A stretch of DNA of 64,000 nt from Geodermatophilus sabuli (GCF_010686765.1 NZ_JAAGWF010000018.1:1-64000); one strand, 5' to 3'; shown: positions 1 to 9,182, numbered from the stretch's first letter. Made by a program: numbers and translations. Notes: generated by a model not told the origin, from the letters alone.

Positions 1-287
1 TCCGACAACCGCGCCGGACCGGGCACCGCCGGAAGGTCGACCTCGGCCACCGTCAGGCCCAGCCCGAACCCGCCACCTATGAACACACCCCGAACCTAGA
101 CACCGGGTACGACAGTTCCAGGCCGCTGAGCAGGCATGAAGGAACGCCTGCCCGCCCGACAGCGCCGGCGCCCCGGCCTGCTCAGCGAAGTCGACGGCGG
201 TGCCGAACAGCGTCGTCCTCGAGGTGCGGTGCTGCGGAACGGCGCCTCCTCCCACCGAACGTCATGTGCAGGACCACGTCGCCACGG
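1..287. other. left-edge stretch without a supported gene
   Basis: No coding region here is convincing. One possibility is the 5' end of a minus-strand gene starting at a GTG near position 86 and running off the left edge (it would begin M-F-I-G-G-G-F-G). A TAGGTT hexamer lies about 6 bases before that GTG, as in leaderless actinobacterial genes. Only 28 codons are visible, so this stays a guess. Confidence 0.2.
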
Positions 288-796
288 TCAGCCGGAGGAA
301 CCGCCGTCGACGGAGCGGGCCATCGCCACCCGGCGGCCGTGGCGATCCAACCCGAGCGCGCGTTCGCGTGCGACCAGAGCGCGCAGTCCCGGCCCCAGCT
401 CGTCGGTGACCCGCCAGCCGTGCCGGGCGTACCACGACGCGTTCCAGGGCACGTCGGCGTAGGTCAGCAGCGTGACCCGCCGGGCACCGGACCCCGGGCC
501 TCCTCGACCGAGGCCGCCAGCAGCGCCGCGCCGATCCCACGCCTGCCTGCATCGGGATGGACCGACAGCTGCTCGAGGTGGACGTCGTCGTCCACGCGCT
601 CCAGGACGGCGAAGCCGACCACCGGCGCTCCGGCCACCAGCACCCGCCAGGCCGCCGCCCGCTCCTCCGCAGTCGCCGGGAGCGGCAGGTCGAGGACGCC
701 ACGAGCCCGGAACGACCCGTCCGCGGCGGCCTCGACGGCCGGGAGCTCGGCCAGCTCCTGCAGCGACGCGTGGCGGACCGAGGAGAGGGTGGTCAC
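288..796 (-). pseudogene. GNAT-family N-acetyltransferase, frameshifted
   Basis: Reads as a GCN5-related acetyltransferase (acetyl-CoA dependent acyl transfer to an unknown amine). From the GTG at 796 the first frame carries the N-terminal half, ending with the acetyl-CoA-binding stretch RRGIGAALLAASVEEAR. The reading then needs a shift of frame near position 500 to continue as RRVTLLTYADVPWNASWY and RHGWRVTDELGPG, closing at the TGA at 288. Without the shift, translation stops at 464. Either the gene is inactivated by a single indel in a GC-rich run or the sequence has an error there. It is divergent from the FUSC gene. Substrate is not predictable. Confidence 0.65.
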
Positions 797-817
797 CCCG
801 GCAGCCTGCCAGCGTGC

Positions 818-860
818 CGGTTCCCGAGCCTCCCTCCGGGAATGGGAGGCTCGGGAACCG
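818..860. repeat. perfect 17-bp inverted repeat between divergent genes
   Basis: Arms 818-834 and 844-860 are exact reverse complements around a 9-base loop, centred on CCCGAGCCTCCC / GGGAGGCTCGGG. It lies between the start of the GNAT remnant (minus) and the start of the FUSC gene (plus). The right arm ends on the G of the GTG chosen as the FUSC start, and an ATG at 842 lies in the loop. It has no T-tract. It could act as a hairpin in the 5' leader or as an operator; its sequence differs from the other hairpin family in this window. Confidence 0.7.
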
Positions 861-2815
861 TGGCGGACAGGGGGGTGCGCGCGCCGACCTGGCTCGAGGA
901 GCTGGTCCGCACCACTCCGCCGCCGGTGCCCTGGCGCGACGTCGTCCGCTTCGCCGTCGCCATCCCGGCACCGCTGGCTCTCGCCGTCGCCGTCGAGGGC
1001 GGGATCGAGGCCGGTGCGGCGCTGGGTGCGGGCGTGTTCGCCACCACCGGCGCCCTCGCGGCCAGCCTCGCCCCGCAGCCGGGCCCGCTGCGGGAACGGC
1101 TGCGGCGCACCGCGGCGGCGATCGGCTTCGGCGGGGTCGGCCTGGTCATCGGTCAGTTCGTGGCCGGCGGTGGCTGGCTGCCGGTGGTGGCGGTCGCGGT
1201 CGTGGCCGCGGTGGCGGCGCTGATCAGCGCGGTCAACTCGGCGATGTCCCTCGGCTCGCTGCAACTGCTCGTCTACACGGCGCTGGCGTCCGGCCTCAGC
1301 ACGCCGCTGTCCGCGGTCGCCGAGGTCGCGTTCTTCGTCGCCGGGGCCGCCTGGGCGACGCTGCTCACGCTGGTCCAGTACCGGACGGAGCCCAGCGACC
1401 CCGACCGCGCCGCGGTGGCCGCCGTCTTCAGCCGCATCGGCGAGCTGCTGGCAGCGATCGGCACGCCGGACACCGAGGAGGCGCGGCGCGGCCTCACCAC
1501 CGCCCTCAACGGCGCCTACGACCGCGTCATCCGCAGCCGCGGCCGGACGTCGGGCCGCAGCCGGGAGCTCGCCGAGCTGGCCGGGGTGCTCAACTCCGCG
1601 GCGGCCCTGGTGGAGGGCGCCGTGGCCGCCGTCCGCGCCGGCGTGCCGGCCGATCCGCACGACATCACCGCCGCGCACGCCTTGGCCGCCGCGGTCAACG
1701 GCAGCCGCGAACTGCCGGCGCAGCGACCCGACGCCCTCGAGGGCGGTGAGTCCACCCACCGCGCGGTCCGTCACGGCCTGCGGCTGGTGTGGAACGTCGT
1801 CGGCGACCCGGAGGAACGGGCCATCGCCGCGGTGCCCCAACAACGACCCGACTGGCGGATGCGCCTGCGCGACGTCGTCGACCGCACGCTCGGCAGCCGC
1901 GACAGCCGGGCCTTCGCCGTCCGGCTGACGCTGTGCATGACCGTCGCCGAGATCGCCCGGCAGTACCTGCCGATCGAGCGGCCCTACTGGGTGCTGCTCA
2001 CCGTCGCGATCGTGCTGAAGCCGGACTTCGGCTCGGTCTTCACCCGGGCAGTGCAGCGCGGGGCGGGGACGCTGCTCGGCGTCCTCATCGGCTCGCTGCT
2101 GCTGGCGGTGCTGCCGCGCAACGCCTGGGTGCTGGTCGCGATGGCGCTCGCGGCCGGGCTGCTGCCGTGGGCGCGCAACGCCAACTTCGGGCTGTTCTCC
2201 GTCTTCCAGACGCCGGTCATCATCCTGCTGCTGGACCTGGCCCTGCCCGGCGGACCGGAGCTGGTCGGCGCCCGGCTGCTGGACACCCTCATCGGTTGCG
2301 GCATCGTCCTTCTGTTCGGCTACCTGCTGTGGCCGCAGACCTGGCGGGCCCCGCTGGACGAGGCGCTGCGCGACGCCGCGCTCGCGCTGGACGGCTTCGT
2401 CGACGCCGCGTTCACCGGCGGCCCGGCCGACCGCCGCCGGGCCCGCCGGAAGAGCTACCGCGCGCTCACCGAACTGCACACCCAGCTGCAGCGCCGGCTG
2501 GCCGAGCCACCGCCGGTCAGCACCCGCGCCGCCGCGTTCTGGCCGGTGATCGTGCAGCTGGAACGGACGTCGGACGCCGTCACCGAGGCGGTCATCGCCA
2601 CCCGGCACGGCGAGCCGGCACCCGACCTCGCCCAGGTCGCCGTCCTCCGCCGAGCCATCCGGGAACTCGAGGACGACATCCGCGCGCACCGGCTGCCGGA
2701 CGACGCCGAGATCCACGCCGACGGCGTCCTCGCGCCGGTCGCCCGGGAGGTGGATGCCGCCCGCCGCCTCGTCCGCGACGCGGCACCCGGACGCGCCCGT
2801 GCGGACGGCGGCTGA
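860..2815 (+). CDS. FUSC-family inner-membrane protein (aromatic acid exporter-like)
   Basis: A 651-residue integral membrane protein with the two-block layout of FUSC/YccS/AaeB-like proteins. A hydrophobic N-terminal block (about residues 25-160) is followed by a soluble helical region, then a second hydrophobic block (about 350-490) that opens RLTLCMTVAEIARQYLPIE and contains ERPYWVLLTVAIVLKPDFG, the conserved FUSC core, and finally a long soluble C-terminal helical tail. Family members are thought to export aromatic acids or related small molecules; the substrate is unknown here. GTG 860 is preferred; an in-frame ATG at 842 sits in the loop of a strong hairpin. It stands 18 bases before the next hydrolase gene and may be co-transcribed with it. 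Confidence 0.75.
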   Translation: MADRGVRAPTWLEELVRTTPPPVPWRDVVRFAVAIPAPLALAVAVEGGIEAGAALGAGVFATTGALAASLAPQPGPLRERLRRTAAAIGFGGVGLVIGQFVAGGGWLPVVAVAVVAAVAALISAVNSAMSLGSLQLLVYTALASGLSTPLSAVAEVAFFVAGAAWATLLTLVQYRTEPSDPDRAAVAAVFSRIGELLAAIGTPDTEEARRGLTTALNGAYDRVIRSRGRTSGRSRELAELAGVLNSAAALVEGAVAAVRAGVPADPHDITAAHALAAAVNGSRELPAQRPDALEGGESTHRAVRHGLRLVWNVVGDPEERAIAAVPQQRPDWRMRLRDVVDRTLGSRDSRAFAVRLTLCMTVAEIARQYLPIERPYWVLLTVAIVLKPDFGSVFTRAVQRGAGTLLGVLIGSLLLAVLPRNAWVLVAMALAAGLLPWARNANFGLFSVFQTPVIILLLDLALPGGPELVGARLLDTLIGCGIVLLFGYLLWPQTWRAPLDEALRDAALALDGFVDAAFTGGPADRRRARRKSYRALTELHTQLQRRLAEPPPVSTRAAAFWPVIVQLERTSDAVTEAVIATRHGEPAPDLAQVAVLRRAIRELEDDIRAHRLPDDAEIHADGVLAPVAREVDAARRLVRDAAPGRARADGG

Positions 2816-2833
2816 CGCGGGTTCGATGGACCG

Positions 2834-3745
2834 GTGACCTCCCGCACCGTCCGCACCGACGACGGCGTCGACCTGCACGTCGAGACCGACGGCAGCGGCC
2901 CGCTGACCGTCGTCCTCTCCCACGGCTTCACGGCGCGGCTGGGCGAGTGGGACCTGCAGCGGGAGGTCTTGCGCCACCGCGCCCGCCTGGTCCTCTGGGA
3001 CCAGCGCGGTCACGGCCGGTCGGGCTGGACGCCGCTCACGGCCGCGACGATCGACCGCACCGGACGCGACCTCGGTCAGGTGCTCGACGCCGTCGTCCCC
3101 GAGGGGCCGCTGGTGCTGGCCGGGCACTCGATGGGTGGCATGAGCGTCATGGCGCTGGCCCGGCAGCGCCCGGAGCTGTTCGGCACCCGGGTGGTCGGCG
3201 TCTTCCTGCTCGCCACCTCCGCCGGCGGGCTGGTGCGCAACGGCCTCCTCGGCCTGTGGCTGCGGATGGTCCGGTGGCTCGGGCTGCTGCCGCTGTGGCT
3301 GGGCCTGCTCCAACTGCTCGCGCCGCTGCTCGAGCGGTACCGGCGCCGTGGCACGGCGCCGGGCCGCTGGTTCACCCGCCGCTACCTGTTCGGCCGGGAC
3401 GACGCCGACCCCGCCACCGTCCGCCAGGTGCAGGACCTGCTCGAGGAGACGCCGTACACGGTGACCGCGGCCTTCTACTCGACGTTCCTCGACCACGACG
3501 AGAGCGCGGCCCTGCCGGTGCTCGGGCGCGTCCCGGTCACCGTCGTCGCCGCGTCCCACGACCGGCTCACCCCTGCCGGGCACGGCCGGGCGCTCGCGGC
3601 GGGCATCGGCGACGCGGCCGAGCTGGTCGTCGTCGAGGGAGCCGGCCACAGCGTCAACCTGACCCGGACGGGGGTCGTCGACGCGGCGTTCCTGGCGCTG
3701 CTCGACCGGGTGGAGGCCGATCAGCAGCAGCGCCGGGCCGGGTGA
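2834..3745 (+). CDS. alpha/beta-fold hydrolase
   Basis: A 303-residue serine hydrolase of the alpha/beta fold. The oxyanion HG motif (LSHGFTARLGEWD), WDQRGHGRSG, the nucleophile elbow GHSMGG (Ser near residue 99) and a C-terminal acid/His pair (ASHDRLTP and GAGHSVNL, His near 271) are all visible. A hydrophobic, Leu/Trp-rich lid segment lies between the elbow and the acid. The substrate is unknown, but the neighbouring WS/DGAT acyltransferase suggests an ester or lipid. The GTG start sits just after the FUSC stop, implying one transcript. Confidence 0.8.
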   Translation: MTSRTVRTDDGVDLHVETDGSGPLTVVLSHGFTARLGEWDLQREVLRHRARLVLWDQRGHGRSGWTPLTAATIDRTGRDLGQVLDAVVPEGPLVLAGHSMGGMSVMALARQRPELFGTRVVGVFLLATSAGGLVRNGLLGLWLRMVRWLGLLPLWLGLLQLLAPLLERYRRRGTAPGRWFTRRYLFGRDDADPATVRQVQDLLEETPYTVTAAFYSTFLDHDESAALPVLGRVPVTVVAASHDRLTPAGHGRALAAGIGDAAELVVVEGAGHSVNLTRTGVVDAAFLALLDRVEADQQQRRAG

Positions 3746-3842
3746 CCTCCGGTGGACGTGACGCACGGCTCGTGATCGGCTTGCCGCGGCCAGGACCGAT
3801 GACGACCGCCGCCCCGGCACCGGGCGGCCCGGGAGGGTGACC

Positions 3843-5252
3843 GTGGACCGCTTGAGCCCGACCGACGCCGGCTTCTACTACGCCGAGAGCGAGAACACGC
3901 CGCTGCACGTGGGGTCGGTGTCGGTGTTCGAGGGGCCGGCCCCGACCTACGGCGACGTCGTCCGTCTGCTGCTGAGCAAGCTGCCGATGGTGCCCCGGTA
4001 CCGGCAGCGGGTGCGCGAGGTGCCCATGCACCTGGGCCGGCCGCTGTGGGTCGACGACCCGCACTTCCAGATCCTGTACCACGTGCGGCACACCGCCGTC
4101 CCGACGCCGGGCAGCGAGGAACAGCTGCGCAACCTGGCCGGCCGGGTCCTCGGGCAGCGCCTGGACCTGGCCAAGCCGTTGTGGGAGCTGTGGCTGGTCG
4201 AGGGCCTCGAGGACGGCCGGTGGGCGCTCATCTCCAAGGTCCACCACTGCATGGTCGACGGCATCGCCGGCACCGACCTCATGCAGCTGGTGTTCGACCT
4301 GACCCCCGACGCCACCCACCCCGAACCGCAGGACTGGACGCCGCACCGCACCCCGTCGGGCGTCGAGGCGGTGGCCGGGGCGGTCCAGGAGAGCCTCATC
4401 TCCCCCCTGCGCCGCCTCCCCCGGCTCGCGAACCCCAGCGGCCTGCGCCAGGCGTCGACGACCGCCCTCAAGACCGGGCGGTCGCTCGCCTCGCGGGTGC
4501 CGAAGGTGGCCCGGCAGGTCACCACGCCGGTGGCCCGGTCCCTGTCGGGGCCGATCGGCCCGCACCGCCGCTGGGCCTGGACCGACACCGACTTCGGCGA
4601 GCTCAAGGAGATCCGGACGGCGCTGGGCGGCACCGTCAACGACGTCGTCCTCAGCGCGATCGCCCGGGGGTTCCGCGACCTGCTCGAGCGGCGCGGGACC
4701 CTCAGCGAGGGCCTGGTGGTCCGCTCCATGGTCCCGGTCTCGGTCCGGGCCGCCGCCCAGCGCGGCCAGCTGAACAACCAGATCGCCCCGGTCTTCGTCG
4801 ACCTGCCCGTCGGCGAGCCGGACCCGGTCGCGCGCCTGACGTCGATCCGCCGGCAGATGGACGCGCACAAGAAGCTGATGCAGACCGTCGACGCCCGGTC
4901 GATCATCGGCATGGGCGACTTCGTGGCCCCGACACTGCTCGCCCTCGGCGTCCGCGCCGCCCTCGCCGCGGGGCAGGGGTTCTCCCAGACCGTCACCACC
5001 AACGTGCCGGGTCCGCGGGTCCCGCTCTACGTCCTCGGCCGGCGCATGCGCTCGGCCCACGCGTACGTGCCGATCGCCGGCGGCATGCGGGTCTCGATCG
5101 GGATCTTCTCCTACCTGACGACCATGACCTTCGGGATCAACGCCGACTTCGACGCCTTCCCCGACGTCGACGTCCTGTCCGGGGGCATCCGCCGCGGCAT
5201 CGACGAACTGCTGGCCGTGGCCCGCCAGGCGGACCGGGCGCCCGCCTCCTGA
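3843..5252 (+). CDS. wax ester synthase / diacylglycerol acyltransferase (WS/DGAT)
   Basis: A 469-residue acyl-CoA:alcohol or acyl-CoA:diacylglycerol acyltransferase of the actinobacterial Tgs family, which makes storage triacylglycerols or wax esters. The active-site motif HHxxxDG is present as KVHHCMVDGIAG (His near residues 134-135). The family-typical opening MDRLSPTDAGFYY and the later stretches NDVVLSAIARGFR and TNVPGPRVPLYVLG are seen. GTG 3843 is chosen because GGAGGG lies about six bases upstream; an in-frame GTG at 3837 directly abuts that ribosome site. The SDR gene follows 36 bases on. Confidence 0.9.
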   Translation: MDRLSPTDAGFYYAESENTPLHVGSVSVFEGPAPTYGDVVRLLLSKLPMVPRYRQRVREVPMHLGRPLWVDDPHFQILYHVRHTAVPTPGSEEQLRNLAGRVLGQRLDLAKPLWELWLVEGLEDGRWALISKVHHCMVDGIAGTDLMQLVFDLTPDATHPEPQDWTPHRTPSGVEAVAGAVQESLISPLRRLPRLANPSGLRQASTTALKTGRSLASRVPKVARQVTTPVARSLSGPIGPHRRWAWTDTDFGELKEIRTALGGTVNDVVLSAIARGFRDLLERRGTLSEGLVVRSMVPVSVRAAAQRGQLNNQIAPVFVDLPVGEPDPVARLTSIRRQMDAHKKLMQTVDARSIIGMGDFVAPTLLALGVRAALAAGQGFSQTVTTNVPGPRVPLYVLGRRMRSAHAYVPIAGGMRVSIGIFSYLTTMTFGINADFDAFPDVDVLSGGIRRGIDELLAVARQADRAPAS

Positions 5253-5288
5253 CGGGTTGACCGCGCCGGCCCGGGGTAGCCGGTCGGC

Positions 5289-6284
5289 GTGGCTGCCGAG
5301 ACCGACCTGACCGTCGCCGTCACCGGCCCGACCGGGACGTTCGGCGCCGGGCTGGTGCCCCTGCTGCAGGACGACGAGCGGGTGCGGCGCGTCGTCGGGG
5401 TCGCGCGGCGGCCGTTCGACCCGGCCGAGCGGGGCTGGACCACGATGACCTACCACCGCGGCGACGTCCGGGAGCCCGAGGCCCTGCGCGAGGCCTTCTC
5501 CGGTGCCGACGTCGTCGTCCACCTGGCGTTCCTCATCACCGGGAACGCGCCCCGCGCGACCACCCGGGCGGTCAACGTCGACGGCACCCTCGCCGCGTTC
5601 CGCGCCGCCGCGGAGGCCGGCGCCCGCCGGTTCGTCTACGCCTCCTCGGTGGCCGCCTACGGGTTCCACCCGGACAACCCCGCGCGGATCTCCGAGGACT
5701 GGCCCACCCGCCCCGCCGCGCGGCTGTTCTACGCGCAGGAGAAGGCCGAGACCGAGCAGCTGCTGGCGGCCGAGGCCGCCAGGACGCCCGGCACGGCGCT
5801 CTACCTGCTGCGGCCCTGCGTCGTGCTCGGGCCCCACGCGGTCGGCGCCAAGGACGTGCTGCCCGGTCCCCTGGCACCGTTGGGACGCCGGCTGTTCGGC
5901 CGCCCCCGCCGGCTGCCCGTCCCGGTCCCGCTGCTGGCCCCGGAACTGCCGGTGCAGTTCGTGCACGAGGACGACGTCGGCCGCGCCCTGCAGCTGTGCG
6001 TCGTCGCCGCCGGCCCACCCGGGGCCTACAACATCGCCGGGGACGGCGTCCTGACCCTGGCCGACGTGGTCCGTGAGGTCGGCGGGCTGCCCATCCCGCT
6101 GCCCGCCGGCCCGGCGCAGCTGGCCGCCCGCGGCGCGGCACGGCTGCCCTTCCTGCCCCCGGCCGCCCAGTGGGTGGAAGCGGTCAGCCGGCCGGCGATC
6201 ATGGACACCTCGCGGGCCAAGGAGCGGCTGGGCTGGGCGCCACGCCACACCGGCCTGGAGGCGCTGCGGGCCACGCTGCGCTGA
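5289..6284 (+). CDS. NAD-dependent epimerase/dehydratase (extended SDR)
   Basis: A 331-residue extended short-chain dehydrogenase. The N-terminal Rossmann motif TGPTGTFG (TGxxGxxG) is at residues 12-19, the acidic region and NVDGTLAAF follow, then the catalytic SSVAAYG and YAQEK (YxxxK) near residue 154. The C-terminal half resembles NAD(P)-dependent sugar or steroid/lipid epimerases; no specific substrate can be assigned. It probably belongs with the upstream acyltransferase. It converges on the hydrolase ending at 6315. Confidence 0.85.
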   Translation: MAAETDLTVAVTGPTGTFGAGLVPLLQDDERVRRVVGVARRPFDPAERGWTTMTYHRGDVREPEALREAFSGADVVVHLAFLITGNAPRATTRAVNVDGTLAAFRAAAEAGARRFVYASSVAAYGFHPDNPARISEDWPTRPAARLFYAQEKAETEQLLAAEAARTPGTALYLLRPCVVLGPHAVGAKDVLPGPLAPLGRRLFGRPRRLPVPVPLLAPELPVQFVHEDDVGRALQLCVVAAGPPGAYNIAGDGVLTLADVVREVGGLPIPLPAGPAQLAARGAARLPFLPPAAQWVEAVSRPAIMDTSRAKERLGWAPRHTGLEALRATLR

Positions 6285-6317
6285 GGGACCCCTCCTCCGG
6301 GCCCCTGGGAGGCCCTA
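6284..6317. terminator. possible hairpin between convergent genes
   Basis: AGGG...CCTCC and GGGAGG...CCCT can pair across the 30-base gap between two converging stop codons, with a bulge. It has no T-run, and the pairing is imperfect. It may act as a bidirectional terminator. Confidence 0.3.
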
Positions 6318-7232
6318 GCCGGTGCGCACCACCGAGGGCAGCCAGTCGAGGACGAGCTCCGCCACCCTCCCGGGGACCTGCAGCTGGGGCATGTGCCCGA
6401 CGCCGGCCAGTTCCACGTACCGCCACTGCGGATGCCGGCGGGCGGCGTCCCGTGCCGCGGTGACCGGCACCAGGCGGTCACGGTCGCCGTGCACGAGCAG
6501 CACCGGGACGTCGACCCCCGCCATCGCCCGCCGCATGAGCCGTGGGTCGGCCAGCAGCAGGAGCAGCGACCGGGCGGCGGTGAGGAAGGCGCGGTCCATC
6601 CCCGCGACGTCCTGGCGCTGGTCGACCATCGCCACGGAGCGGTCGATCAGCGCGGGCGGCACCGCGGCCGGGTCGACGCCGCACAGCTCCAGCATCTCCA
6701 GCACGGCCGCCCGCGACCCCCGGCGCAGCCGCCGCGCGGCGAGGTAGCGCTCACCCACGCCGGGCAGCGCGTAGAGCGCGAACTCGCGCGCGACCCGGGC
6801 GTCGAGGCGCTGCCGCGGGCCCGGGACGGCGGGGTCGACCAGCACCAGCCCGCTGACCTTGGCCGGGGACCGGGCCGCCTCGAGGATCGAGATCATCCCG
6901 CCCATCGAGTTGCCGACCAGGACCACCGGCGCGCCGGCGACCTCGCGGACGAAGCGGTCGAGCACCGCCACGTTGTCCCGCACCCGGGTCAGCCGCGGAC
7001 CGGGCTCGCTGAGCCCGAACCCGGGCAGGTCGATGGCGTGCACCCGCGCGTGCGGGCTCAGCAGCGGTGCCAGGAGGTCCCAGTTGAGGTGCGAGCCGCC
7101 GAGGCCGTGCACCAGGACGACGGTCGGGTGGCCGGGCGCGCGGGCGGCGTCCGCACCGCCGAAGTCGACGTGGTGGACCGGACCACCGAGGTCCACGGTG
7201 GCGCTGCGCCCCGGGCTCGTCGCGTCGTGCAC
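6315..7232 (-). CDS. alpha/beta-fold hydrolase
   Basis: A 305-residue hydrolase with VLVHGLGGSHLNWD, the nucleophile elbow GNSMGG, the acid loop VHGDRDRLVP and the catalytic His in GVGHMPQLQ. This matches the epoxide hydrolase/haloperoxidase-like branch of the fold. GTG 7232 is the best start; the upstream in-frame extension is low-complexity. It is transcribed toward the SDR gene and divergent from the lipase-like gene at 7436. The substrate is not predictable. Confidence 0.8.
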   Translation of the reverse strand: MHDATSPGRSATVDLGGPVHHVDFGGADAARAPGHPTVVLVHGLGGSHLNWDLLAPLLSPHARVHAIDLPGFGLSEPGPRLTRVRDNVAVLDRFVREVAGAPVVLVGNSMGGMISILEAARSPAKVSGLVLVDPAVPGPRQRLDARVAREFALYALPGVGERYLAARRLRRGSRAAVLEMLELCGVDPAAVPPALIDRSVAMVDQRQDVAGMDRAFLTAARSLLLLLADPRLMRRAMAGVDVPVLLVHGDRDRLVPVTAARDAARRHPQWRYVELAGVGHMPQLQVPGRVAELVLDWLPSVVRTG

Positions 7233-7435
7233 GCCGACACGCTGCCACGGCCGGGCGGCCGCGGCCCGTCGACCGGTCCCCGGCGACCGGTGGCCACGGA
7301 CCGGCCCACCGGACCGCTGGGATGTGTCACAGGTCACCGTCAGACTGCCGATGAGTGGTGCAGGAGTCCGCAGGGTGTCGCCGACCCCCCGCGGTGGTAC
7401 CCGCTGGGAACGGGCCGGGCGACGAGGAGGACCAC

Positions 7436-8251
7436 GTGTCAGGACCACGGGACGCACGGCTCCGGGGCGACGGCCCGCCCCTCTCCCTGTACCTCACCGA
7501 GCCGGCCCGCGGCGCGGCGGACTTCGGCCTCTACCTCGCCGCCCGGCCGCTGGTACCCCGGCTCCCGCGCGGTGACGGCCACCCCGTGCTGGTGCTGCCG
7601 GGCCTGCTCGCCGACGACACCTCCACCCACGTCCTCCGCTCGGTGCTGCGCCGCCTCGGTTACCGCGTGCACGGCTGGCGGCTGGGCCGCAACATCGGCC
7701 CGACGGCGGCCTGCGTCGGCGGCATGCGGGACCGGATCGACGACCTCAGCGACCGCTACGGCCGGCCGATCTCGCTCGTCGGCTGGAGCCTGGGCGGCAT
7801 CTTCGCCCGCGACCTGGCCCGCCGGACGCCGGACTCCGTCCGCCAGGTGGTCACCCTGGGCAGCCCGTTCCGGTTGGTCCGGCACAGCCAGAGCCGCGCC
7901 AGCCGCGCCTTCGCGCGCTACGCCCACCTGCACGTCGAGCACCGCACGCTGCCGCTGGAGCCCGACGGCTGCCCGCTGCCGATGCCCACGACCTCGATCT
8001 ACTCCCGCCTCGACGGCATCGTCCACTGGCAGACCTGCCTGGACGTACCGGGCGAGCACTGCGAGAACATCGCCGTGCTCGCCAGCCACCTGGGCCTGGG
8101 GCACCACCCCGCCGCGCTGTACGCCCTGGCCGACCGGCTCGCCCAGCCCGAGGGGCGCTGGCGGCCGTTCCGCCCGCCGCTGGTGCTGCGCCCGGCCTTC
8201 CCCCGCCCGGACGTCCCCGCCGGCGGGTCGCCTGTGGTCTCCGCGGCCTGA
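7436..8251 (+). CDS. esterase/lipase-like alpha/beta hydrolase
   Basis: A 271-residue protein with the triacylglycerol-lipase/PGAP1-like signature: PVLVLPGLLADDTSTHVLR, then GWSLGGIFARDLAR with the nucleophile Ser, VTLGSPF, and IYSRLDGIVHWQTC, where Asp and His/Trp elements of lipases of this type are found. A ribosome site GAGGAGG ends five bases before GTG 7436. There is no signal peptide, so it is probably cytoplasmic. It may hydrolyse acyl esters; the substrate is unknown. Confidence 0.75.
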   Translation: MSGPRDARLRGDGPPLSLYLTEPARGAADFGLYLAARPLVPRLPRGDGHPVLVLPGLLADDTSTHVLRSVLRRLGYRVHGWRLGRNIGPTAACVGGMRDRIDDLSDRYGRPISLVGWSLGGIFARDLARRTPDSVRQVVTLGSPFRLVRHSQSRASRAFARYAHLHVEHRTLPLEPDGCPLPMPTTSIYSRLDGIVHWQTCLDVPGEHCENIAVLASHLGLGHHPAALYALADRLAQPEGRWRPFRPPLVLRPAFPRPDVPAGGSPVVSAA

Positions 8252-8270
8252 GGACCGCCAGCAGAGGTGG

Positions 8271-8669
8271 TCAGGTGACCGTGAACGAACCGTTCATGCT
8301 GGGGTGCGGGTCGCACAGGTAGCGGTACTCGCCGGCCTCGAGGGTGACCACCCAGGTGGTCTCGACCTTCTCCCTCTCGCCGGTCTTCTCGTCGACCGCC
8401 CCGTCGCCGCCCTGCAGGTGGAAGTCGTGGATGTCGGTCTGGTCGGTGACCTCGATGTTGTACTCACCGGCCGGCAGTTCGGTCACCGGGTTGCCGTCCT
8501 CGTCGACCAGCGAGATCTCGAAGGCGTTGGGGGACTCCTCCGTCCCCACCATCGCCGTCAGGGTCGGCGCCCCCTCGGCGCGGGTCTCCTCGGCCGGCTC
8601 CTCCGCCGGACTGCTGCAGGCAGCCACCAGCAGGAGCAGTGCACCGGCGCTGGCTCGTGACCCCGTCAT
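8271..8669 (-). CDS. cupredoxin-like lipoprotein
   Basis: A 132-residue secreted lipoprotein. The N-terminus is a short signal peptide ending in a lipobox (LLVAACSS), giving a lipid-anchored Cys near residue 18, followed by a Glu/Ala-rich linker. The rest is a single cupredoxin (plastocyanin-type) domain. The type-1 copper ligands are visible: a His in DIHDFHL and the C-terminal loop YLCDPHPSM (Cys, His, Met). It is expected to shuttle electrons or bind copper on the outer face of the membrane. It is monocistronic by spacing. Confidence 0.8.
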   Translation of the reverse strand: MTGSRASAGALLLLVAACSSPAEEPAEETRAEGAPTLTAMVGTEESPNAFEISLVDEDGNPVTELPAGEYNIEVTDQTDIHDFHLQGGDGAVDEKTGEREKVETTWVVTLEAGEYRYLCDPHPSMNGSFTVT

Positions 8670-8798
8670 CTCTGCTCCCCGGACGTCCGCTGTGCTCGAA
8701 CCGGAGCCCACTGTCCGCTCACCGGTGACCGCGCGGAAGAGGTTTCCTCCTGCAACGGCGAGGAGTGGGCTCCGATCCACCCGAGCGGGGGACGGCGG

Positions 8799-9182
8799 CT
8801 ACCCGGCCCGCTCGGCCGCGCTGCGCTCGACGCAGAACTCGTTGCCCTCCGGGTCGCGCAGGGTGACCCAGCCGAGGCCGTCGGAGGCCCGGCGGTGGTC
8901 CTCGTGCATCGTGGCGCCGAGGGCGAGCAGCCGCTGCACCGCCTCGTCGCGGGTGCCCGTCGGCGGCTCGATGTCGAGGTGCACGCGGTTCTTCGCGACC
9001 TTCTCGTCGGGCACTCGGATGAAGAGCAGTCCCGGCGCCTGGTCCGACGGCGGCTCCAGCAGCACCTCGTCGTCCTCGGGCTCGTCCTCGACCACGAAGC
9101 CGGTGACCTCGGCCCAGAAGCGGGCCAGCCGCAGCGGGTCGTGGGCGTCGATCGTGATGTGGCGGACCGGGTTGGCGGGCAT
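8799..9182 (-). CDS. VOC-family (glyoxalase/bleomycin-resistance fold) protein
   Basis: A 127-residue protein of the vicinal oxygen chelate superfamily. It has ITIDAHDPLRLARFWAEVTG at the start, NRVHLDIE mid-chain and GWVTLRDPEGNEFCV near the end, the repeated beta-alpha-beta-beta-beta signature. Metal ligand positions (first-strand His, VHLD His, FCVE Glu) look retained. Members include dioxygenases, glyoxalases and binding proteins; the role is unknown. Confidence 0.8.
   Translation of the reverse strand: MPANPVRHITIDAHDPLRLARFWAEVTGFVVEDEPEDDEVLLEPPSDQAPGLLFIRVPDEKVAKNRVHLDIEPPTGTRDEAVQRLLALGATMHEDHRRASDGLGWVTLRDPEGNEFCVERSAAERAG

Noticed and set aside
464-3820. Very long open frame on the minus strand (over 1,100 codons) across the FUSC and hydrolase genes
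   Set aside because: It is an antisense shadow produced by high GC and has low-complexity Arg/Gln/Asp-rich sequence; only its last about 100 codons match a real gene (GNAT N-terminal half).
3654-6248. Long minus-strand open frame opposite the WS/DGAT and SDR genes
   Set aside because: Composition is typical of a complementary-frame artefact and the plus-strand genes have clear family motifs.
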